Source of the DNA: Candidula unifasciata
Taxonomy: Eukaryota > Mollusca > Gastropoda > Stylommatophora > Geomitridae
Direction of reading: 5' to 3'
DNA length: 64,000 nucleotides
Assembly (NCBI GenBank): GCA_905116865.2
Contig: CAJHNH020001996.1
Location: 62,001 to 126,000, forward strand
Part shown: positions 39,601-50,000 of the stretch, in pieces
How the letters are laid out: the number at the start of each line of letters is the position of its first letter
How positions within the stretch are numbered: position 1 is the first letter of the stretch
Program-made: the position numbers and the translations under genes
The notes under the pieces: generated by a model
Database searches by the model: none
The model's input: only the letters and a program-made list of their open reading frames with translations
What the model was told of the DNA's origin: nothing

Positions 39601-42600
39601 TTATTATGCTTACCCTGTTTGTTTATAATAGAGCAATAGTTTTATGAGAGGCTTTGTTCAAGTCGAGAGAATCTTAACTGCATAGGATTTTATCCCATTT
39701 GGCTCGATCTCTCTCCACAGAACGGCTAGCCAGCTGCCGAGAGCGCGCACAGAGCACGAACTCTATATCTCCGGCGACGATCCACGGATCTCCGTAAAAA
39801 GTGCACTCGTGAACTGAAGGGCGCTGTTGCGAAACGAACCCATGACCTTCAGAGCGCGGGGCAAACGGCTTTGTGGTCAATATAACAACGGATGCCTTTA
39901 CTTCCAAGAGCATTTCATCATCACCATCATGTGCCCTGACGATAAGTGCGGCGGTCATGGTTCACAATCCTTTAAGATCACCAGAAGCAGAGATCAGCTC
40001 AATGTCCTGGTCTCACCCTATCCATGTGGCCCAACCAGCTACATCTTCTTTCTTCACCGGCTGTAAGCTCCGGCGGAAATACCTGGTTGTTCGTCCATTT
40101 TTAGACGTTGGCTTTGTGCTAGGACCTGAGATATACGTGTACATCCGTTTTACTGGCTTATATTTATGCAGTTTGTTTCTTGCCGCTCGGGCAGGTGCAC
40201 TCCGACTTTGAAGGAAGTCCCCAGTTAGTCTACTCCTACGACATGCTTGTGGGGGGAGGCAGTGGGCCTATTCTTGTTCCCCCCCCCCCCACAATAGGGC
40301 CCAGGAACCCACACGGGGAACCACCTAGATATTCATCCATTTGTTTTCCCATCACTCTGTTCTCAAAGGTCTTGCAATTTTTTTCTTCCTCTGCACTTCA
40401 TTTTTTTTAAACCTTTCAGTGCCGAGGAAGAAAGATGGTTCTGCTTCTGGCTCTTCTGGCCGCCCTGAACATAGATACATCATACTGTTTTAGAATTTCT
40501 CCGATGTTATCTGTCCATGTGGTTCTTGATCTACCTCTTGTTCCACGCACCTCTCCTTTGATGTACACCTTGTATTGTACGGCGACGCAAGGCATTCTCT
40601 ATGTGGGCAGACAGTTTTATTCACTGACTGTGTATGTAATTTACAATTGGTTCTGTCAGTTGTTTCTGAAAGAAACTCAACCATAGCAGTGCTACGATTA
40701 AATAGTATTAAAAGTCTAGGATTAAGCACCAGCATAGTAAAGTAAAAGTAAAGGACCCGTTTCCAGGCGTATTGGGTATACAGGGCTAGACCTATATTTT
40801 ATAGAATAACGGCACAAGATTGGTGATGTGGTCAGCATCATGCCGACCGCCTTTACTTCCCAGGACAGCACCCGGTACCCACTCAAGGCTGTGTCGACCT
40901 GGGAGCCAATATCATTTTTGAAAAAAAAATGTCTGTATCCGCCAGTGAGCGAACACACGACCTTCCGATCCGCAGGCGAGCGTCTAGCTGCTACGCCACG
41001 GCGACTAAGCAGGAAATTAAAATTTTGAGAGTCTGCATCTTCCCTGAAGATGTGTGTCATGGACTATCTCCCAATCCTTGAGAAAGAAAATAGTGGCCTT
41101 TTAGCTGAAATGCTATAGCAAGATTTTAATACCTGGACAAAGAAGAGAAGAAATACTGAAATGTTAACAGATCTGAACATCGAGGAATATTGGCTGATAA
41201 ACAGCATCTTGTCTCAGAAGCTGAAATATGTTGGTTATATAAAGCGCTACGGCGAGTGGTAAAACTAATAGCAGAAGGCATGTACCAGGATGGAAGGACA
41301 GGGACGGGCCAACACAAAGATTGACACAGGATATAAGCGACTTGTTCAATATGAAAGTACACGATGCGGGAGAGCTGGCAAGAGACCGAGTTTCTTTAGG
41401 CAGACCGTGATGAGAGCGACGATTTTGCAAAGAATCTGCTACATGATGATGATTCAACCAGTTGTCGGCAAGTTCTTGAGTCTGTTTCTTCTTATGACCG
41501 GCCAGAAGGAACCCATCATCTAGTGTATAACATCCACTGGCAAGGCAAGTTTACCTGACCTGTTATTCGGGCTGTAATTTCGTGGGGCCAGGTGAGGTAA
41601 TGACACATCCACAGAATCATGCTGAATCAACCAAGGTGTCCTCGACATGGAGGTGACAGCCATTAAATCTAGCCCCACCAGTGACAGAGTCCGCAAGTCT
41701 CTTGAAAATCAATTTATTTACACTTCGGGAACTTAAACACCAAAAGGACTGAATTGCCACCACAGTTTCCTTTAAACTCCTAGGGGAATGAACTGCCTAC
41801 ACAGTTTATCTCAAACATCCCAGTTATGGCCCCTGGCACTCCTCATGGGGTAATTATTTCCCTAGCCCACGTTTCTCGGCAGTCTGCTAAGAAGTCATCG
41901 ACACGGCTGCATCAAAATATCAGCTAAGCGATTTTGTGTGGTATTGTTACAACTGTGTATGCTATAAAGCGCCATAGCGGCCAAGTTTACGTTTTGTGTG
42001 TAGTTGTTTTACTGTGAAGCTGGCTAATATACTTTTCGTTCGGTTTTATATCTTTTTCTAGAATCATGGGAAATTGGAACATATAGCTACTGGACCAGCA
42101 AGCCCATACTCCACACCCCAGCATGGCTTTCTATATTCTTGTCTCCAGCGGTGGACGGTTTTAGTTGTTCTGGACTTTGATCTAGTTCCAGAACTTTAGT
42201 TCTTTTTTTTTTTTAATGCACACTGTTGGTTCCTTCACTCTCACACAGATGCTCTCCCGCTCCGACTTCAAAAGAAGTAACCCTAATCGGTCGCCCTTTA
42301 CGACATACATAATATAGGGCAGTTGGTCAATTCTCTTCCGCCGCCCACCCAACGTCCCATAAGCTAGACGGGGAGTATCTACAATGCTCCTTGCTGTTGA
42401 TTTGCTAATTAAGTGGATGCTTTTATCGGAGACACTGTTCTTCCTTTTGGTAGAGACGATGTCACTTACTTTACGATCACCTACCTGAGAAATTCCTATG
42501 TTCAGAAGTTGCATAAATTCAGGGGTGATTCCCACGTCAAATAAGAACAAGACGGGTGCGGAGAAGACGCAAGCGATCATCACCACCATTAACAGGGACT

Positions 42601-44023
42601 TGGTGAGTCGCTCTTTCACCAACATGTAGCTAAAACAATGTATAAACAGACTTATTTACATATTGACGACATATGATGTCTTCTCTAGAGTAAATGCAAG
42701 AATTAGGGCAGGTGAAAATTCTATAGTGAGAAAGTGGATGCCAGCTATATAAGGTTTGTATGTTGAGCTTGCCCACCTTGGTTTGCCTTTAGCTTGGCTT
42801 GTCAGTCAGGCTCTACCTGCCAGAATGCTGGGTTTGAACGCAACGCCGGAATTTTACTTAGGTACAGTCCTGGAAAGTAAAGGCGACAGCTTGATGATGT
42901 TACATCCCCCCCTGAGCAAATGCCCAATACGCCCGATGGCGTGGGAAAAGAGTACTTTACTTTTACTTTTTTTTTAGAACAGAACGCGAGGCATATACGG
43001 AAACCGTGGCTCCATCTGATGCAGTACGCGGCGTTTCGCAAAATCAGCTTCCTTTTTGTCTCAGGGTATGCTGATGTGAAAGGCGAGGAGAGAGCAGATG
43101 CTCTGGCTGGCAGTGTGACTATCAGGAATAGGCCATCTATGGACAGGAGAAACATCATCAATGCCATACGAGAGACTAAACGTTGTGGGTCTTTCAGTTT
43201 CGTGGAAATAATTTTTCACAGAACAGACCGCATACCCCTGGGTTGTACCAATTGGAGCAGTGAGACAGGAAAAACCACGTGCGAGCCTCCCGTTGCCACA
43301 TCAGGCAGAACAAAACGAAAGTTGTTAGCCTAAAAACACTTGGAGACATGCTCAGGAGGAGATCGGAGCACTTATGGTCATGTGCGATGAAGATGATCTT
43401 TAAATAAACAATAAACTTTTGTTTATTAAAGATGAATAGCATCAATAGTGCTACACCTGTGTCTCATAGACCAATCGGCACTTGGTGGGTGTTGTGGTCA
43501 CGGCCGCTTTTGTTTACAAACAAATATGAGAAACAACATAAATAAACTCCACGGGGCCATCCATGGCGAAGTGGTTAGGCCGTTTACCTCGCGCCTTGAA
43601 GGTCGTGGGCTTTTTTCTGGATGCGATGTTGGTCAAGAGAGCAGTTTTTACGTTATTCGTTCTTTATGCGACGCTATGGGTAGAAGGCTAGCCATTCTGC
43701 GAGGAGATACCACCCCATATAGGTGAAAATCATTTTGACTTTAACCTTACCCACATAGGACCACCAGGCTTGTGTTGCCGCTGGGAGTTCTCCAGTTATC
43801 CTTTTTTTTAAGGTTGAACTAGGTATCTAGGGTTTGCCTCCAGGTCTGCCATCCATGTTGAGATTCTGTAATTTCTGAGTCTCAAATTTTCGTCCTGGGG
43901 GGGGGGGGGGGGGGGGGTGGGGTGGTAGGAGAAGAACAAAGAAAAGTCTTTTGTAGGGGCAGAACAGAGAAAAGTCTTTCTCTCTCTCTGTCGCGCGTTC
44001 TCTCTCTTATCTCTCTCTTATGT

Positions 44024-44090
<67 letters not shown>

Positions 44091-47000
44091 TAAACACACA
44101 CCTGGCGAAAGTTAATGGAAGAGCTGACCAGCTGTTGTGTAATGCACCAATGCAAGCGAGAAGAAGTATGGACAGAGCTGATACCATCAACGCTCTACGG
44201 ACAGTGTTGGGAGGGGGGGGGGGATTTTGAATCTCTGACGCTAACACGATTGCGTGACCTATGCATAAAGCTTGGTGTAGCACGTCTAAGACGTCTTCGG
44301 AGTCAAGCTAGGAGACTGTAACCAACTTCTCATGGGAACAGGCAGTAGAAGTACATTGGAGTGGCTTCTGTATCGGGGGACTCAGCACGCATGGGAATAC
44401 CCAATATGCAGTGACGTTAAATGTGATAACAGAAACACACAGTGGTAACCACATGTACAGCAAACATCACATACATGTACAGCAAACATTACATACTTGT
44501 ACAGCAAACATCACATACTTGTACAGCAAACATCACATACATGTACAGCAAACATCACATACTTTTACAGCAAACATCACATACATGTACAGCAAACATC
44601 ACATACATGTACAGCAAACATCACATACTTGTCATCCTTGTTCAGTTCCCTACAGTAGGACATCAGCAGGAGGTGAGCGGAGAAGATCAGAGCATGTCTC
44701 ATGTATTCCAAGGTCTTGCAAAGTATGGCGTTTTCTATCAGTCTGTTTTTGGGAGGAAACGGATAACAGAAACTGTCACAGCTTTACGATAAAACACAAT
44801 CAGTAAAGATAAAATGAACGTTGAGGCTAAAACGTCTTCTTCTGCATGCAAACAGTGATCTTGTTAAAGTCGATGCCGTGTGGCGTTGGTAGTAATTTCT
44901 ATCCACAACCTTCTGTCTCGTGTACGTTCAGTGAAGTCTGACACAGATGATCCTCCATGTCATAATGTCAAACTGTCTATCATCCTTTTTTCCGGTCTTC
45001 CTCTGTCTCTCCTACCCTCCAACTTTCTTACTGTCAGGATGTACTCCAGAGTATTTTGCAAATCAAAATCATGTCTGTACAGACAGTGATAGTTCGTTTT
45101 TTACGCTATTTCTTCTTCTTCTTCTTCTTCTTCTTCTTCTTCTTCTTCTTCTTCTTCTTCTTCTTCTTCTTCTTCTTCTTCTTCTTCTTCTTCTTCTTCT
45201 TCTTTTTTCTCTCTTTCGCCATTTACCTCAGCGAGGTGTGTGTGTGTGTGGGGGTGGGGGGGAGGGGGTAGGGGGGTATGTAAGGATCGTTTGTGCGCTT
45301 TTTCCAATGCATTGTTTATTGTGCAACATTAGGTTGCTTCCGACGGTGTCATTCCATAACTTGCGTGGTCTTCCCCTTGCTTTGTGTTCATTATTTTTCT
45401 TCAGCGTGGCTCTCTATGGCAGTTCGTGCCAGGGTATTCCCTTCAGGTGGCCAGATTGTCTCATTTGTTGCTCTTTAATGAATTTTAGTCCTAGTCTTCT
45501 CCTAATTTCTTTATTCTTGACTTTATCTCTTCTTGTCACACCGACAGCTCTCCTAAGACATCTCATCTCTGTTGTTACGATCTTCTGCTCATTTCTTGTA
45601 GTAAGGGTCCATGTTTAGCAGTGGTAGCACAAAATCGGTCATAAAATCATTCTCACGAGATTTGCTTTGGTTGACAGAGGTATCTTTGTGTGCTTCAGAA
45701 GTGGTGTTAATCGTCCCATACATACCCTGGTTTGCTTTGGTTGACAGAGGTATCTTCGTGTGCGTCAGAAGCGGTGTTAATTGTCACATACCCTGATTTG
45801 CTTTGGTTGACAGAGGTATCTTTGTGTGCTTCAGAAGTGGTGTTAATCGTCCCATACATACCCTGGTTTGCTTTGGTTGACAGAGGTATCTTCGTGTGCG
45901 TCAGAAGCGGTGTTAATTGTCCCATACCCTGATTTGCTTTGGTTGACAGGGGTATCTTTGTGTGCGTCAGAAGTGGTGTTAATCGTCCCATACCCTGATT
46001 TGCTTTGGTTGACAGAGGTATCTTTGTGTGCGTCAGAAGCGGTGTTAATCGTCCCACACCCTGGTTTGCTTTCGCACATCGTATATTGATTTCTCTATCC
46101 ATTCTTACATCTGAGGTAAAAAATGACCTTAGATATTTAAATTCTCGTGTTTGTTTTATTTACTCTACTGCTTTTGCATAAAAGCATGGCGGGGGTGATT
46201 TACATGTAGTTTTCTGACTTTTGCTAGTTGCCTAACTCGAGTTAAAGTCATATTGCGTTTTTGCAGTATCTCTTTTACTCCCTCTATCTGTGTTTTTTTT
46301 CTTGGTGGGCCTCTTGCCTTGTAGCCTTCTGTTCTCACGTGGTACACCCTAGCTGCTGGCTGATTTTGTTCTATTCCAACCAGATGACCGAACCATTTGA
46401 TTCTTTATTGTTCTATACAATCATGTGCCTGTACATTATCCCATAGTTCTTAGTACTTAATTGCTGTCAGTGTTCCTTGTCTTTTTTTTTTTTTTTTTTT
46501 TACATTTTATCTCACAATTGTGCTTTTATGTTTTTCTAGGACTAACCATATCTGGCTTTAGTAGCACTTCACTCGGGGCATTCCCATGCATCCTCTGTCC
46601 TCAGCTTCAGCAGCCAGCGCAAAGTTCCAATACTGATGGTACCGGCCACAATCTGGTCTTGCCTTTCATTCGAGTCTAGTGAGCCGGCCAGACCCTCCGG
46701 TTACACCCACATGACTCATTCTCCCTAGGCGATATAATCTTGTTTCTTTACTGATTTCATTGCTTGCTCCCAAAGGGCCCTGACCACATCTGCCTTGTCA
46801 TGTATCAGTTCACCACCCTGTGGTGCAGATCCAGCCAGTCTGTCTGACTGTTCCATTACCCACCACGCTGGCATAGCCTGGAGAAAAGATTAGCACAAAG
46901 CTGATACAAATCAGCTGCTTATTTATGTGCATTATGATATTTTCATGCTTAGAAAGTGACGATATTAGTTCATTTATATTGTTGAGGTAAATAGGGAGTC

Positions 47001-50000
47001 ACTCCAATCGAGCTGACCTTGTTTTTTTTTTTTTTTATTAGCTTTTTTGTCTTGCCGGTTGAGTTTGCCATTCACAGTTTGTGCTGCATTCAGTACTCCA
47101 TTGATAAAGACTTTAGTCGAAACGTTCAGTTTTGTTTGTGTCCGACTTTTTCATTCTCTCTTTCGGAGCCTTGCAGTTACATTTTGTGTTATAGTTAGCA
47201 TTTGTTGCGATGTATATTGTTGTCCTCGTGTATTCTGTCTTCTACCTTTATGTCTAGCCCTACGTCCTCCGTGACTGTAGCAGTGATACAACCACACACA
47301 AGACTGCATACAATCAGCAACATCATAACCATCATGTTATTCCCTGTGTACGTGTCACACAGGACCTATAGTTCTATACATCTTCTTCTTCTTCGCTTTC
47401 ACCGGCTGTAAACTCCGGCGAAAAGTTGTGGTTGTTTGTCCACTTCTGGACTTTAGCCTTCTTTTAAAACAGCGGTTCTCAACCGGTGGTTGCGACTTTT
47501 TTTTTCGGTTCGAACGATCCTTTCACATGAGTCGCCTGGAGAACAAATATTTATTGAAGTTATGAGGTAGTAACGAAAATAATGTTATGTTTAGGGGTCG
47601 CCACACCCCGAGGAACTGTATCTAAGGGTCGCGGCTTTAGGAAGGTTGAGAATCAATGTTCTAGAACTTGAGTGTTTTGCGCATATCTGTTTTACAGACC
47701 TGACATGTTTGTATGCAGATTGTTTTGGTTCCTTGCCTCTCAGGCAGATGCACTCCAAATTTAAAGAAAGGCCCTAGTTAGTTGACTCTTTCGACATGTT
47801 TGGGTCTATTCTTGTTTTCCCCACAATGGGACCCCGGAAACTCACACGGGAAAGTCGTTTACAGTGTACTAAACTATGTTATACTGTGGTGTACAGTGAA
47901 CTATATTATGTTTTACTATACTATACAGTGAGCTATACTGTGCTATAGGAATAAACTCACAGGGAGCAAGTACAGCAGGGATCTACCAGTCGTTAGTAGA
48001 AATTATCCTCGTCAACGAGCGTTTCGGCCCACGATTCCTAGACGCTTTCGGATGGGCCCACTCATGAAGCTCAGGGCTGGTTCCCTGCTGCACGAAATTA
48101 CCGGATGGTGTTTTTCTTTCGGATAGAGACAAGACGACTTGGTGGTTTGCAGAAGGCACTGTGAGATAAGAAGTCGCCGCGGCAGCCTAATTAAAGCAGT
48201 CAGCGTGCGTGAGAAACCCTTTTCCGCTAGACACCCGGACCAACTCACCGAGGCCCGTCTCCTACGTTGTTGCGTTGCGTCCAAAGCCAGCTCGAGGCCT
48301 TTTCGGCTACCTCGCCCAGTTTTTTAAGTGTTCGTTTCCGTTCATTACCGCGCAATCCTAGTTCTTTAACCACATTGTAGAGCGAAGTGGAAACGAGGCC
48401 TCTCGCTCCCACTTCGACGGCAAAGACCCGTACTGTGTACGCCTCGTTTCTCCTCAGACCGGCTGCTAAATCACTGTATTTCTCTGCTATACTATACAGT
48501 GATCTATACTGTGCTGGTTGAGTTAGTTAATTACCGACACATTTTCCTCATTGCACATCGCACAAGTCAATAAACGCTCGGATCTCATCTTCAGTATATC
48601 AATCACCGTGTGGCTACTGATAGATAACACCAGTTCTGTGTTGCTTTACTATTCTTCTGTGTTTACCTTTGTAGTGTTCATGTTTGGCGACAGGCGTTTT
48701 GACCTGAAGTACTTGTAGTCTTTTGAATGCTGCCGTTTCAACGTCATCTTCTGAATCACCTTCTCGTCCTGTCCTCTTTGAGAGCACTGAGAATGTCGGC
48801 CCGATCAATGGCTTTTCCTGCGCCTACCGTGGCCCTACCAGCAAGCCAATCCGCTCCTTCATTCCCTCTTACCCCAGAGTGTTCTGGCCCAAAAATGAAA
48901 CTCCTTTCAGACGATATTTCCTCAGCGACTCGAACCATTTTCTTCGAAACTACCCTGTCTCTATCTTCTTAAGAATGCTCATAGAATCACTAAGAAAGCA
49001 CGGATGGGAGAAATGCTGTGTCTCTAGCCACATCGTAGCTTGTGTTACCACCATCACCTTTATAGTCAGGCTACTTGTAACTTATACTTCTGTAACATTA
49101 AGGCTGTTTTTTTTTTTAGTTCTGTGACATTGAGCTGTTTTTTTTTTTAGTTCTGTAATATTAGGATGTTTTTTTTTTTTAAAGTTCTGTAACATAGATG
49201 CCATTATATATTCTGTAACATTCAGCTGAGGTTTTTAAAATTCTGCAAGCTAGATTAAAAATATATTTTCTGTAACATTTAGCTGGTATTTTTTTTTTTA
49301 TTCTGTAACATAGATGCCATGATATTTTCTGTAACATGGGGCTTTTTTTTACATCATTAACAACAATCAAATATTAGTTAAAAATGCTGAGATGCGTTCG
49401 ACTGGCACCTTCATTTGTAAACAATAGTAACCTTCAGTGAATTTAAAGAAGCAATGTGCTGACCTGGCCTCGAAGAAGACGGAGTACGGGATCACGAACA
49501 CGCAGACGAGCAAGTCCGCAATTGCCAGGGACCGGAAGTAGAGGGCATCCCTGGTCATGTAGACATCGGAGGTCGGGTTGCCAAAGAAGAAGAGGAAGCA
49601 GGCGTTTCCTACAATCCCGATAATGACGCAGGCAATGGCGACCGGCATGTACACCTCGTGGTTTCTGGAGTTGACGAAGTTCAGGTAGTTGTTGTAAAAC
49701 TGAGGGGAGAGGATGTGATTAGCCGTTACATGTTATGGGTAACATTAAGTTGGGATCTTTGTTCTGTTACATATATGGCAGTATATTTTTTGTAACATTA
49801 GGCTGGGATTTTTTAAAAGTTGTGTAACAAAAAAAAAAGCAGTATATTTTCTGTAACAATCAGTTGAGTTTTTTTTTAACTACTGTAACATGAATGGCAG
49901 TATCTATTCAGTAACATCAAGTTAGGCCTTTTTATTTTGTTACATAGATGCCATTAAATTGTCTATAACATTAGGTTGGGATCTTTGTTCTGTAACACAG

